This document shows, in pieces, positions 48,875 to 59,894 of a stretch of 64,000 nt of DNA. The stretch lies in the NCBI GenBank assembly GCA_032164245.1, contig JAVMKO010000146.1, forward strand, positions 1 through 64,000, given 5' to 3'. The first letter of the stretch is position 1. Each line of letters starts with the position of its first letter. A program made the translations under genes and the position numbers. This DNA is from Sternotherus odoratus (Eukaryota > Chordata > Testudines > Kinosternidae). The notes below the pieces were generated by a model. It searched no databases, was not told where the DNA came from, and worked only from the letters and a program-made list of their open reading frames with translations.

Positions 48875-49405
48875 TACAACCTCTAAGAAGGAGATTCCAC
48901 CACCTCCCTAGGGAACCCATTCCAGTGCTTCACCACCCTCCTAGTGAAATAGTGTTTCCTAATATCCAACCTAAACCTCCCCCACTGCAACTTGAGACCA
49001 TTACTCCTTGTTCTGTCATCTGCTACCACTGAGAACAGTCTAGATCCATCTTCTTTGGAACCCCCTTTCCGGTAGTTGAAAGCAACTATTGAATCCCCCT
49101 CATTCTTCTCTTTTGCAGACTAAACAATCCCAGTTCTCTCAGCCTCTCCTTATAAGTCATGTGCTTCAGCCCCATAATCATTTTTGTTGCCCTCCTCTGG
49201 ACTCTTTCCAATTTTTCCACATCCTTCTTCTAGTGTGGGGCCCCAAACTGGACAGAGTACTCCAGATGAGGCCTCATCAATGCCGAATAGAGGGGAATGA
49301 TCTCGTCCCTCGATCTGCTGGCAATGCCCCTATGTATACAACCCAAAATACCTGTTTCCTTCTTGGAGGATTCTGTTATTCTGGTAATCTCAGTGTATAG
49401 ACTCA
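48875..49405 (-). mobile_element. CR1 LINE 3' fragment, antisense
   Basis: Blocks such as GGAGATTCCACCACCTCCCT, CCAGTGCTTCACCACCCTCC, TCCAATTTTTCCACATCCTT and GGCAATGCCCCTATGTATAC are the antisense of the CR1 ORF2 end typical of turtles and birds. It is well preserved, so younger than the 44-47 kb copy. Confidence 0.9.
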
Positions 49406-50040
49406 GATCTTGGTATAATAGAATTCATGGTCATTGTTGTGCAGAAACTAAGACCTGACTTTAACTGCCTCCCAAGTGGACTGGTAAAAATTATTTGCTT
49501 AGTAGTTTTTCAAAGCTGAATCAAATTGAACTGGACACTTGAGGGCTTCTTCTAACAGGGTCGCGAAATTCTGTTGGAAGTGCTCCTCAGCATAGGTTTC
49601 CTAACATTTTTTAGAAAATGCATCTTTTATTTTAAAGTTTGTTGGTTAAAATGGAGCCGTATCTAAATGCAGCATTGTAGGGTTTGGAATGTTTAGTGTA
49701 GCAGTCATAATATGGTCGATACATTCAAAATAAACCACATTACTATGTGTTATTACCTTACCTGTAATAATAATGAGAATCATTAGCATTGGAAATATGT
49801 AATATTAATAGAAAAATATCACAACGTACATGGATAGCTTTGATGGATACAGTCAAATTATTGAAAGGAGGCACAAGAAAGCAGTTGGCTTCAATTGGTG
49901 TATTGTCTTTGAATGAAAGGAGTAGCATAGAACATGTACAATTTTATAAGAATCATCCTGGGAACTTCAGAATTAAAAATGCAGATTGTATTTAATAAAG
50001 TAAATGAGCTAATTTTCATTGGATTTAATCTTATCTACAG
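49406..50040. other. TRAF3IP1 intron sequence, nothing recognised
   Basis: AT-rich unique sequence ending in the exon 4 acceptor TTATCTACAG. Confidence 0.5.
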
Positions 50041-50854
50041 TTGTCCAGTGATGAAGCTGTGAAGAGGGTGCTTGCTGGGGAGAAAGCAGATAGCAAAGGA
50101 AAGCATCCATCTATGTCTAAATTTCAAGATAAAGAAAACAGAGGAGCCAGGGAAGAAGAACAACAAAGCCGTAAAGATAAAGAGGTGGGCTTTGCTGCAT
50201 TTTTTGGGGAGAAATAGACTACAACTAGAAATGTTTGTGTGTGAAAAATACTGTGTAATGGAACTGGCTTATGCTATAGTTTTAATAATACTTTCTACTC
50301 TATTTTTAGGGTAGAGGGGACAATGAAATGAAAAAATAGAAGTACAAGCCGAGACCGAAAACCTGGAGAAGAGCTGAAAGAAGAAGAGAAGCAGCAGAGA
50401 CAAGCATAAAGATAATGAGGACAGGCACAAAGACCTTGAAGGGGACAATATTAGAGAAGGTGAAAAACATGAAAGAGAGAAAAGCAAGAACAGAACATCC
50501 AACCAAGGAAGAGAAACAGAAAAAAGCAGAGAAAAAGATAAAGGAGATATGGAACGAGAAAAAGATCTAGGATGGGAGAAGGAAAGAAAAAATGAAGGAG
50601 GAAAAGAAAAGGAAAAAATGAAAGAAAGGGACAAGTACCATGAAAAAGACAGGGATAGGGGAAAAGACAGAGAGAGGGACAAACGAAGGGAACGAGACAA
50701 AGTTGGGGAACGCTCGAAAGACCAAGGAACGGGTAAAGCAGAAAAAAAGGTAAAACACTCTTTGGAAAAAAGGTCCCTTACTAATGTGTGCTCTCAGCCC
50801 TGTGGTATTGATGTTGAGTCTGTCTCTTTATATCACGTTTGCACATATCTTCAT

Positions 50855-51765
50855 TTACAGGAGATAATGCTGCCCTCTTATTTACAATGTCACCAGAAGG
50901 TGAAAACAGGCATTTGCATGGCACTTTTGTTGCTGGCATTGCAAGGTATTTAGGTGCCAGATATGCTAAACATTCGTATGCCCTTTCATGCTTCAGTCAC
51001 CATTCCAGAGGATGTGCTTCCATGCCGGTGAAGCTTGTTTTTAAAAAAATGCATTAATTAAATTTGTGATACAATTCTCCCCCAAGGAGTTCAATGTCCC
51101 CTGCTCTGTTTTACTCACATTCTGCAATATATTTCATGTTATAGCAGTCTCAAATGATGACTCAGCACGTGGTGTTCATATTAAGAACACTTTCACAAAA
51201 CACAAAGAAGGTATCAGTGTGAGATTTCTAAAGATAGCTACAGCACTTGACCCAGGGTTTAGGAATCTGAAGTGCCGTCCAAAATCTGAGAGGCATGAGG
51301 GGTGGCGCATGCTCTCCGAAGTCTTAAAAGAGCAATACCCTGATGCGGAAACTACAGAACCCAAACCACCAAAAAAGAAAGCTGCTTTGGATTGTTATTG
51401 AGCAGAGCCCATCATCAGCATGGATGCTTGTCCCCTAGAATGGTGACTGTAGAATGAAGGGACATATGAATCTTTAGCGCATCTGGCATGTAAATATCTT
51501 GCAACACGGGCTACAACAGTGCCATGTTCTCACTTACAGGTGTCATTGTAAACAAGTAGCTTGCAGCATTTTCTTCTGCAAATGTAAACAAACTTCTTTG
51601 AGCAATTGACTAAACAAGAAGTAGGACTGAGTGCACTTGTAGGCTCTGAAGTTTTACATTGTTTTATTTTTGAATGCAGTTTTTTGGTACACAATTCTAC
51701 ATTTGTGAGTTTAACTTTCGTGATTAAGAGATTGCACTACAGGACTTGTATAGTAGTATGCATAT
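50855..51765 (+). mobile_element. hAT transposon fossil with transposase remnant
   Basis: The plus strand carries a broken ZBED/hAT-type transposase segment (51140-51401) with ISVRFLKIATALDPGFRNLK, KSERHEGWRMLSEVLKEQYP and ...KKAALDCY. It is followed by the typical 3' region AATGGTGACTGTAGAATGAA, TGCAAATGTAAACAAACTTC and GAGATTGCACTACAGGACTT. The 5' part GATAATGCTGCCCTCTTATT starts near 50866. Several frame breaks are present; the element is inactive. I recognise it as a family abundant in turtle genomes. Confidence 0.85.
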
Positions 51766-52149
51766 CTAATGCACTTACTAACTAGAGGTGGTAGGTTGCT
51801 CAGTAATGAAGAACCTTGAAAGATAAACAAGATAGGTTACAATTTGGCAAAGTACAGGACAGTTGTTCCTATGCATAGCTAGAGTTAACTAAAAAGACGA
51901 ACATCTTCACTTAAACATGGTCTGAGGAGATAAAGAGAAATTCTTAGAAGGAGAACGGGGCAACAGAGATGGAGAGTTGGTATCAGGCTCAAGTCTGCTC
52001 TGGTCTGTAGGGATTCAAAGGGATCCCCATCCAATAACTTAAATTGCCTATTCATATGAATGGACTGGTGGTCTCAGTCTATTGCCACAACCGATAACTT
52101 GGACAGTCACAGGACAGAGGGCAGAGGGAAGTCAAGGACAGATTGAGCG
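51766..52149. other. Boundary spacer between AT-rich segment and CNTROB field
   Basis: Unique sequence; composition turns GC-rich after about 52090. No gene was recognised, other than the minus-strand continuation of the module 0 terminal exon in one frame to 52079. Confidence 0.4.
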
Positions 52150-52494
52150 CTAATGGCGGTGGGAGGGGGGAGCAGGGGGCAGTCGCCGTGGCGAGGCCGT
52201 GGGTGGTCTTTGGGGCAGGCCGGAGGACGGGCAGGCAGCAGGGGGGCCGCACCTGCGGGAGACGGGGAGAGGGTGCGCGCCCGGCCCCCTGCCCCATAGC
52301 AATCCCAGAGCCCACCAAGCACAGAGCCCAGCCCCACAGCACCCACTCAGTCCAGCCCCCCATGGTGCCCAACACTGACAGCGCCCTGCCCCCTCACCGT
52401 CCCCCCCCCCCCCCCACACCCAGAGCCCCATGGCGCCCGGCAGACTCACCTCCCTCCTGCCGGCCTCGGGAGGGGAGTGGGGGCTGATGGGTTA

Positions 52495-52765
52495 GAGCGG
52501 GGAGGGGGGTCTGGGAGCCAGGACTCCTGGGTTCTCTCCCCAGCTCTAGAAGGGGAGGGGGGCTGGTTGGTTAGAGCAGGGGAGGGCTGGGAGCCAGGAC
52601 TCCTGGGTTCTCTCCCCGGCTATAGGAGGGGAGGGGGGGCTGGTGGGTTAGAGCGGAGGGGGGGCTGGGAGCCAGGACTCCTGGGTTCTCTCCCCGGCTC
52701 TGGGAGGGGAGTGGGGGATAGTGGTTAGAGCAGGGTGGCGGGCAGCCAGGACTCCTGGGTTCTCC
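52495..52765 (+). mobile_element. MIR-like SINE heads, four tandem pieces
   Basis: GTTAGAGCGGGGAGG...GGGAGCCAGGACTCCTGGGT...CCCCAGCTCT repeats about every 75-80 bp, antisense to CNTROB. The last piece runs into the donor of the C'' exon. Confidence 0.75.
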
Positions 52766-53264
52766 CGGCACTCACCTGGTGGGGGCTCTTGGGGTGCGAC
52801 TACACGGGGGCGTCTTTGGTAAGTGGCGGCAGGGTTAGGGTTTTGTGCCGCTGGGCCTCCCGCAGCCAGTTCTCGGCGTCCTTTCGGCATCTGTCAGCCT
52901 CCCTCTTGCAGTTGATTGCCTCCCGTTCACACTCCGCCGCCCACCTCCGGAGAAGGGGGGGGTGTCGGAGCTCCATGGTGGGGGGTAGCCTGGCCCGGGG
53001 AACCCGCCGCCCTGCCCCAGAGGTGGGCGCATCTCGGGGCTGGATACTTAGGTCACCCGCCGCCCCGCCCCAGAGGTGGGCGCATCTCGGAGCCGGGCGA
53101 GGGCTCTTGGGGTGCGACTACACGGGGGCGTCTTTGGTAAGTGGCGGCAGGGTTAGGGTTTTGTGCCGCTGGGCCTCCCGCAGCCAGTTCTCGGCCTCCT
53201 TTCGGCATCTGTCAGCCTCCCTCTTGCAGTTGATTGCCTCCCATTCACACTCCGTCGCCCACCT

Positions 53265-53605
53265 GAGGTGGGCGCATCACAGCGCCGGGCGAGGGGTCCC
53301 CGGGTCACCTGCCGCCCCGCCCCAGAGGTGGGCGCATCTCAGCGCCGGGCGAGGGGTCCCCGGGTCACCTGCCCCCCCGCCCCAGAGGTGGGCGCATCTC
53401 AGCGCCGGGCGAGGGGTCCCTGGGTCCCCCGCCCCCCCGCCCCAGAGGTGGGCGCATCTCAGCGCCGGGCGAGGGGTCCCCAGGTCACCCGCCGCCCCGC
53501 CCCAGAGGTGGGCGCATCTCGGAGCCGGGCGAGGGGTCACCGGGTCACCCGCCGCCCCGCCCCAGAGGTGGGCGCATCTCAGCGTCGGGCAATGGGTCCC
53601 GGGTC
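53265..53605. repeat. 60-bp minisatellite in CNTROB intron (module 0)
   Basis: The unit contains CCGCCCCAGAGGTGGGCGCA, TCTCAGCGCCGGGCGAGGGG and TCCCCGGGTCACCTGCC; about six copies lie between exons G' and C''. Confidence 0.95.
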
Positions 53606-54133
53606 CCCTGGTACCTCTGCTCCTCGTCCTCAAACAGCCGCCGCCGCTGCTCCTCGTGGTGCACCAGTAACTGCGCCATCTCCCAATTATGCTGTATGTT
53701 CAGTTCCAGCATCTCCTTCCTGTGGCGGGGGGAGGGCCGGGGTGAGTGGCGGGCGCGACCCCCCGGTGGGGGAGGGATTGGGGGGTGGCGGGGCGCTGGG
53801 GGGGGTGGGTACCTTTGCTGCTTCTCAAGGGCGACCACCTGGCGCAGGGTGTCCCTCTGCAACCGCGCCAGCCGCTCCGTTACCAGCTGCGCCGGCGCCC
53901 CCTTCCACTCTGCCGGGCTCAGGGGGATGGAGAGAAGGGGAGGGACTGGCAGTGTCCATCCCCCTCCACCAAGGGGATAACAACCTACTACTGCCGGCTG
54001 TGCAAGGCAAAAGAACGCCAGGGGGGTAGTTGAGTGCCCTTGGGCATTGGAATTACCTGGGGGGTGCCCCCCATCCGGTACACCCAGGGCCGGGCCCTGG
54101 AAAACGGGCAGAGGGAAACAAAAACAAATCTTC

Positions 54134-54139
54134 TTTATT
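54134..54139 (-). terminator. Poly(A) signal of CNTROB
   Basis: TTTATT on the plus strand is AATAAA on the minus strand, 182 bp after the stop codon of the terminal exon. Confidence 0.8.
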
Positions 54140-54320
54140 TAGAAAAATAACAAACAGCCCCCCAACGGGGGGGGGGGAAATAACTTAGAGTAACAAAACA
54201 CAAGGCGGGGGGGCAGCCCCGCCCCACATCTGCCCCCCGGGCACCAACACAACATGGCAACCGGGGCTGAGAACAGGGGGTGCAAGGTGCGGGCACCAGG
54301 ATTCCCGCCGGGACCCCACT

Positions 54321-57315
54321 TCATCTCCACACGGTCGCCTTCCGCCCGTCCTTGGCAGGGCCGTCGGTCTTCTTGGGGAAGGGCCGGGCGCCGGGGGGCC
54401 CCCACCTGCGGGAGACGGGGGGAGGGTGAGCGCCCGGCCCCTGCCCCATAGCAATCCCAGAGCCCACCAAGCACAGAGCCCAGCCCCAAAGCACCCCCAG
54501 GCGGCCAGAACCCACCAAGTCCAGCCCCCCATGGTGCCCAACACTGACAGCGCCCTGCCCCCTCACTGTCCCCCCAACACACAGCCCCATGGCACCCCGG
54601 CCCCCGCCAGACTCACCTCCTGCCTGCCGGCCTCGGGCAGCCGGGGGTTGAGGTTCCTGGGGGTGGCTGGGTTCCCGTGGCCCCCGTCGCCCTTCACGTC
54701 AGGCCTGGGGGGCAGCAGACAGGACTGGAGCTCGGGGCCGAGAGAACCCAGGAGTCCTGGCTCCCAGCCCCCCCTGCTCTAACCCACCAGCCCCCCCTCC
54801 CCTCCCAGAGCCGGGGAGAGAACCCAGGAGTCCTGGCTCCCAGCCCCCCCTGCTCTAACCCACCAGCCCCCACTCCCCTCCCAGAGCTGGGGAGAGAACC
54901 CAGGAGTCTGGGCTCCCAGCCCCCCCTGCTCTAACCACTAGACCCCACTCTCCTCCCAGAGCTGGGGAGAGAACCCAGGAGTCCTGGCTCCCAGCCTGGA
55001 GTGGGGGGTCGACGTGGGGATCCCCCCAACACCTGGACCCATAGCCTAAGGTTTGTGGGGCAGGTGAACAACAGCAGGTGTTGGACTCCACCTCCCAGCA
55101 TGCAACGCGGGGTCCAGCAGTGCACCCTGGGAGTTGTAGTCCCGCGGGGGGGGGGTCTCCTGGGGCGGGCGCGGTGCCAGCCTTACCCGTCGCCGGAGCG
55201 CAGGGAGGCGTAGAGCTCCTCGGAGGAGGGGGCCGCCCGGCCCCTGGCCTGGTACAGCCGCAGCAGGCGGGAGGCCTCGGCCATCTGCCAGGGGGACAGG
55301 AACCCCCCCTCGCCCCCTGGGAGAGAGACGGGGTGAGCTGGGGGGGCAGGAGCTGGCCCCAGGGAGGCAATAGGGGGCGCTGTGGGGCAGGAGGTGCTCT
55401 CCCTTGGCAGGCAGGGCTGGCCCCAGGGGGTGCTGTGGGGCAGGAGTGGGAGGGTCAGCAGGGGGCACCCCTTGAGAGACAGGGCGGTGCTAGGGGGCAG
55501 GGAGTGGGGCAGGGGGCTCAGCAGGGGGCGCTCTCCCCTGGTAAGCAGGGCTGGCCCCAGGGGGGCGCTGTGGGGCAGTGAGCTGAGTGCCATGGGGCAG
55601 GGGGAACTCCCCGGCTGGGCGCCATGGGTGGGAATGGGGGGCTCACCGGCCGGGCGCTGCGGGGGTCTCGGCGGCTCCAGGCCCCGCTGCCCGTAGCTGG
55701 CTTTGGCGAGCGGCACCTTGGTCTTCTGCACGGCAGCGGGGGGGATCCATGGGGCGCCGTGGGGCCGGAGCGTCTCCCACGGCGCTGGGGGGTCCTCCTG
55801 GGCCAAGCCTGCAGGGAGAGGAGATGGGGGGGTCGCAGGGGTGCTGGGATGCCTGGGGGGGCTGCTCCCAGGAGCTGGGGGGGGGTGGGCCGGGGGGCGT
55901 CCCCGGCCCCCTACCTGGCCCAGCGGAGTCGTCGAGCTGCGGCTCCAGCGGCCGGAAGCCCGGCTGGCTCGGGACACTCTGGTAGATCAGCTGCGCCGGG
56001 CGCCGGGGGCAGGAAGCGCTCGGGGCCCCGCCCCGCTGGCAGGGAGCCGCGCTGGGCGACGGGCTGCAGGGGCACGGCCGGGGCGAAGGCCCAGCCCCCC
56101 GCCTCGCCGTCCCCGGACCCCCCGCTCCGGGGGTCCCCCGGCCAGCCCTCCGGCTTCCTGGGCGGGGCGGGGCTGTGGGGCTGGCAGGGGCGCTCTGCCG
56201 AGGAGGAGACAGGAGGCTGTCGGGGGCAGAGAAAGGCGGGGGGTTAAAGACCGGCTGTGGGGAGCCAGGACTCCTGGGTTCTCTCCCTGGCTCTGGGAGG
56301 GAAGTGGAGGGGCTGGGAGCCAGGACTCCTGGGTTCTCTCCCCGGCTCTGGGAGGGGAGTGGGGGATAGTGGTTAGAGCGGGGTGGCAGGCAGCCAGGAC
56401 TCCTGGGTTCCCCCGGCACTCACCTGGCGATGGCCTTTGGGGGGGGACTGTGCGGGGGCGTCTCCGGTCAGTAGCCGCAGGGCCTCGTTCCAGTGCGACT
56501 CCATCATGGCCTGGAGCCGGGCCACCATGTTGGCCCGCTGGGCCTCCAGCCGCCTCGTCCCAGCCTGCAGCTCCCGCGCCGCCTCCTCCTGCCTGTCCAG
56601 CCTGCAGAGAAGGGGGAGTGTCGGGGCTCCACGGTGGGGGGTAGCCTGGCCTGGGTTACCCGCCGCCCCAGAGGTGGGCGCATCTCGGAGCCAGGCGAGG
56701 GGTCCCCGGGTCACCTGCCCCCCCGCCCCAGAGGTGGGCGCATCTCAGCGCCGGGCGAGGGGTCCCCAGGTCACCCGCCGCCCCGCCCCAGAGGTGGGCG
56801 CATCTCGGAGCCAGGCGAGGGGTCCCCGGGTCACCTGCCCCCCCGCCCCAGAGGTGGGCGCATCTCAGCGCCGGGCGAGGGGTCCCCAGGTCACCCGCCG
56901 CCCCGCCCCAGAGGTGGGCGCATCTCGGAGCCGGGCGAGGGGTCCCCGGGTCACCCGCCGCCCCGCCCCAGAGGTGGGCACATCTCAGCGTCGGGCGATG
57001 GGTCCCGGGTCCCCTGGTACCTCTGCTCCTCGTCCTCAAACAGCCGCCGCCGCTGCTCCTCGTGGTACACCAGTAACTGCGCCATCTCCCAATTATGCTG
57101 TATGTTCAGTTCCAGCATCTCCTTCCTGTGGCGAGAGGAGGGCCGGGGTGAGTGGCGGGCGCGACCCCCCGGTGGGGGAGGGATTGGGGGGTGGCGGGGC
57201 GCTGGGGGGGGTGGGTACCTTTGCTGCTTCTCGAGGGCGACCACCTGGCGCAGGGTGTCCCTCTGCAACCGCGCCAGCCGCTCCGTTACCAGCTGCGCCG
57301 GCGCCACCTTCCGCT
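54321..57315 (-). CDS. CNTROB: CNTROB (centrobin), C-terminal half, best-preserved copy
   Basis: Exons in order: F' 57315-57219; G' 57125-57021; H 56601-56424 (ELQAGTRRLEAQRANMVARL, AMMESHWNEALRLL); I 56216-55915 (Pro-rich, then QSVPSQPGFRPLEPQLDDSA); J 55808-55647 (QKTKVPLAKAS); K 55316-55187 (FLSPWQMAEASRLLRLYQAR, SSEELYASL); L 54704-54617 (NPATPRNLNPRLPEAGRQE); and terminal M 54405-54321 (PKKTDGPAKDGRKATVWR, stop). All junctions are GT-AG. The order and motifs match human centrobin, including the LLRLYQARG block, the HKTKVPLA-like block and the VWR terminus. H is the true counterpart of the human VERLQAMLQAHWDEA exon. F' lacks the start of the human exon, and upstream of 57316 only a remnant (MQREARQ...) is seen, so a complete N-terminal part is not joined to it in this window. 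Confidence 0.87.
54745..54995 (-). mobile_element. MIR-like SINE heads, four tandem pieces
   Basis: GAGAACCCAGGAGTCCTGGC...CCCCTGCTCTAACC repeats on the plus strand, the complement of the MIR-like head, in the intron between exons K and L. Confidence 0.75.
56262..56410 (+). mobile_element. MIR-like SINE heads in CNTROB intron
   Basis: Three truncated GGGAGCCAGGACTCCTGGGT units between exons H and I. Confidence 0.7.
56650..57010. repeat. 60-bp minisatellite in CNTROB intron (module I)
   Basis: Same unit as at 53265-53605, six copies between exons G' and H. Alternate units carry GGAGCCAGGCGAGG and AGCGCCGGGCGAGG, giving a 120-bp higher-order pattern. Confidence 0.95.
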
Positions 57316-57752
57316 CTGCCGGGCTCAGGGGGATGGGTGGCGGACGAGACCGGCCCCGTTGGCCGCCCCTCCGAGCCAGCTGGGCGTCTGCCGGGCCTCC
57401 CGCTGCATGGCCCCCTGGGAAGGGGAAGGACCCGGGTGACCGCCAGCCCCCCACTCGCCTCCCAGAGCCGTGGAGAGAACCCAGAGTCCTGGCTCCAACC
57501 ACTAGCCCTCACTCTCCAGGGGGGCTGAGAAGGGGGGTGGAGGAGAGAAGGGGAGGGACTGGCAGTGTTCATCCCCCTCCACCAAGGGGATAATAACCTA
57601 TTACTGCCGGCCGTGCAAGGCAAAACAACACGTGGGGGGGGGGGGTAGTTGAGCGCCCTTGGGCATTGGAATTACCTGGGGGGTGCCCCCATCCGGTACG
57701 CCCAGGGGCCGGGCCCTGGAAAACGGGCAGAGGGAAACAAAAACAAATCTTC

Positions 57753-57758
57753 TTTATT
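57753..57758 (-). terminator. Poly(A) signal of CNTROB module II
   Basis: AATAAA on the minus strand (TTTATT on plus), at the same distance from its terminal exon as the signal at 54134. Confidence 0.75.
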
Positions 57759-58262
57759 TAGAAAAATAACAAACAGCCCCCCCAATGGGGGGGAATAACT
57801 TAGAGTAACAGAACACAAGGCGGAGGGGGGGGCAGCCCCGCCCCACATCTGCCGCCCGGGCGCCAACACAACATGGCAACCGGGGCTGAGAACAGGGGGT
57901 GCAAGGTGCGGGCACCAGGATTCCCGCCGGGACCCCACTTCATCTCCACACGGTCGCCTTCCGCCCGCCCTTGGCGGGGCCGTCGGTCTTCTTGGGGACG
58001 GGACGGGCGCTGGGGGCCCCCCACCTGTGGGAGACGGGGGGAGGGTGAGCGCCCGGCCCCCTGCCCCATAGCAATCCCAGAGCCCACCAACCACAGAGCC
58101 CAGCCCCACGGCACCCCCCGGCGGCCAGAACCCACCAAGTCCAGCCCCCCATGGTGCCCAACACTGACAGCACCCTGCCCCCTCACCGTCCCCCCCCATA
58201 CCCACAGCCCCATGGCGCCCCGGCCCCCAGCAGACTCACCTCCCTCCTGCCGGCCTCGGGAG

Positions 58263-58380
58263 GGGAGTGGGGGCTGGGAGCCCAGACGCCTGGGTTCTCT
58301 CCCCGGCTCTGGGAGGGGAGTGGGGGATAGTGGTTAGAGCAGGGTGGTGGGCAGCCAGGACTCCTGGGTTCCCCCGGCAC
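58263..58380 (+). mobile_element. MIR-like SINE heads
   Basis: Two truncated pieces fused to the exon L stub on one side and ending just before exon C's donor. Confidence 0.7.
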
Positions 58381-58599
58381 TCACCTGGTGGGGGCTGGCA
58401 TTCGAGCCTGGCAGCAGGGGCACTATTTTCCGCCGCTGGGCCTCCAGCTGGCAGCTCTCTCCTACAGTTTTCCAAAATCGCATCTCTTGAAAAGATTGGG
58501 CAGCCTTCCTCTCGCAATCCGCCGCCAACCTGCGGAGAAGGGGGGGGTGTCGGAGCTCCACGGTGGGGGGTAGCCTGGCCTGGGGAACCTGCCGCCCCG

Positions 58600-58770
58600 C
58601 CCTAGAGGTGGGCGCATCTCTGCGCCGGGCGAGGGGTCCCCGGGTCACCAGCCACCCCGCCCCAGAGGTGGGCGCATCTCAGTGCCAGGCGAGGGGTCCC
58701 CGGGTCACCCGCCGCCCCGCCCCAGAGGTGGGCTCATCTCGGTGCCGGGCGAGGGGTCCCGGGTCCCCTG
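58600..58770. repeat. 60-bp minisatellite, three copies
   Basis: Same unit as the other CNTROB intron arrays, between exons G and C of the second cassette in module II; the shortest of the five arrays. Confidence 0.93.
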
Positions 58771-59569
58771 GTACCTCAGCTCGTAGTTGTCAACCAGCCG
58801 CCGCTGCCGCTCCTCGCGCTCCGCCAGCTCTGCCCGGAACTGCGCCAGCTGACTGCCCAGCTCCCGCTCGTGGTGCCCGCTCAGCTCCAGCAGCTGCTTC
58901 CTGTGGCGGGGGGAGGGCCGGGGTGAGCGGTGGGCGCGGCCCCCCGGCGGGGGAGGGATCGGGGTTGGCGAGGCGCTGGGGGGGTACCTGTGCTGCTCCA
59001 GCAGGGCGCCCGCCTGGCGCAGGCCGTCCTCGAGCACCTGCGCCAGCCACTCCGTCACCTGCTGCTCCAGCGCCACCTTCAGCTCCGCCTCCAGCTCCGC
59101 CTTCTGGGCCTCTCACCGCGCCTGGGGGCACAAGGGGGCGGCTGGCAGAGGGGACCGGCCCCGCTCCATTGCCCCCCCCCCCCCCAGCCTGCCAATCCCC
59201 GCCCTGGGGCCAGGGGCGGAGCCGGCGCCCCCTAGAGGGGCCGGGCCCCGTTACCTTCACCAGGCTGATCTCCATCTGCAGCCCGTCCCGCTCGCTCCGC
59301 GCCGCCTCCCGCTCCCTCTCCAGCCGCTGGACCTCGGCCTGCGCCGCCGCCAGGGCCTGCTGGGCATCCGCCGCCCGCTGGGCCTCCACCCGCCCCCAGC
59401 ACTCACGCGAGGAGGGCAGTGGTGCTGTCGCTCTCGGAGTCGTCGTCCTTCTGCTCCGCCAGGCCGAGGGCGTCCCCTGCTGGAGAAAGGGGCTGGCAGC
59501 TAAGGGGCACGGACCACCAGCCCGTCCCACCCCACGGGCCGCGCGTGCACCACCCCCAAGTAGGAGTGG

Positions 59570-59700
59570 GGGCTAGTGGATAGAGCGGGGGGGCTGGGAG
59601 GCAGGACGCCTGGGTTCTCTCCCCGGCTCTGGGAGGGGAGTGGGGGATAGTGGTTAGAGCAGGGTGGTGGGCAGCCAGGACTCCTGGGTTCCCCCGGCAC
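59570..59700 (+). mobile_element. MIR-like SINE heads between cassettes
   Basis: Two pieces at the C-to-B junction of the 1545-bp tandem unit; an identical arrangement recurs at 63850-63975. Confidence 0.7.
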
Positions 59701-59894
59701 TCACCTGGTGGGGGCTGGCATTTGAGCCTGGCACTCTTTTATGCCGCTGGGCCTCCAGCTGCCAGCCCTCTGCGATACTTTTCCAAAAGTTCATTTCTTG
59801 AAAAGATTGGGCAGACTTCCTCTCGCAATCCGCCGCCAACCTGCGGAGAAGGGGGGGGTGTTGGAGCTCCACGGTGGGGATTAGCCTGGCCTGG

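Larger units (their letters stand above)
42802..50749 (+). pseudogene. TRAF3IP1: TRAF3IP1 (IFT54), exons 1, 3, 4 and 5 of a damaged copy
   Basis: IFT54 is an intraflagellar transport complex B subunit that binds tubulin, TRAF3 and DISC1. Recognisable exons are: exon 1 at 42802-42907 (MHAAVARR...IRKPP, then LLS.PPV...DVIGE after frame changes); exon 3 at 43720-43881 ([38 protein letters not shown]); exon 4 at 50041-50184 (LSSDEAVKRVLAGEKAD...REEEQQSRKDKE); and exon 5 at 50310-50749 (charged, STSRDRKPGEELK, EKDRDRGKDRERDKRRERDK). Exons 3 and 4 are intact and phase-compatible. Exon 1 lacks about seven residues and has indels. Exon 2, which should encode the end of the calponin-like N-terminal fold's first half, is absent from 42908-43719. 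Exon 5 has one-base breaks near 50337 and 50393 whose removal would make it 438 bp, a whole number of codons. No later coiled-coil exons precede the CNTROB field. It is either a decaying duplicate or a gene with assembly errors. Confidence 0.82.
52150..53909 (-). pseudogene. CNTROB: CNTROB module 0 (most 3' partial copy)
   Basis: Centrobin is a daughter-centriole coiled-coil protein needed for centriole duplication and stability. In minus order the copy has: exon F' 53909-53813 (APAQLVTERLARLQRDTL...ALEKQQ); exon G' 53719-53615 (KEMLELNIQHNWEMAQLL); a 60-bp minisatellite; a diverged exon C'' present twice (about 53258-53100 and 52944-52776; INCKREADRCRK.AENWLRE); a remnant of the penultimate exon near 52465; and a terminal exon 52252-52150. 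The lower C'' has an in-frame TAG at 52800-52802 before its donor. F' and G' are copies of those at 57219-57315 and 57021-57125, each exactly 3406 bp away. Not expected to yield a functional protein. Confidence 0.75.

Noticed and set aside
50269..50758. Minus-strand Ser/Leu/Phe-rich frames
   Set aside because: Antisense of the Lys/Glu/Arg-rich TRAF3IP1 exon 5.
52820..53165. Telomere-like GGTTAGGGTTTTG at two places
   Set aside because: Only one to one-and-a-half TTAGGG units, inside the duplicated C'' exon where the minus strand reads ACCCTAACCCTGCC as codons; not a telomeric tract.
53950..54040. Possible zinc-finger-like exon (YYCRLCKAK) on the plus strand, duplicated at 57560-57640
   Set aside because: A single CxxC pair without further ligands, lying between a CNTROB poly(A) site and exon F'; a similar GGATAACAACCTACT string at 26815 suggests repeat sequence.
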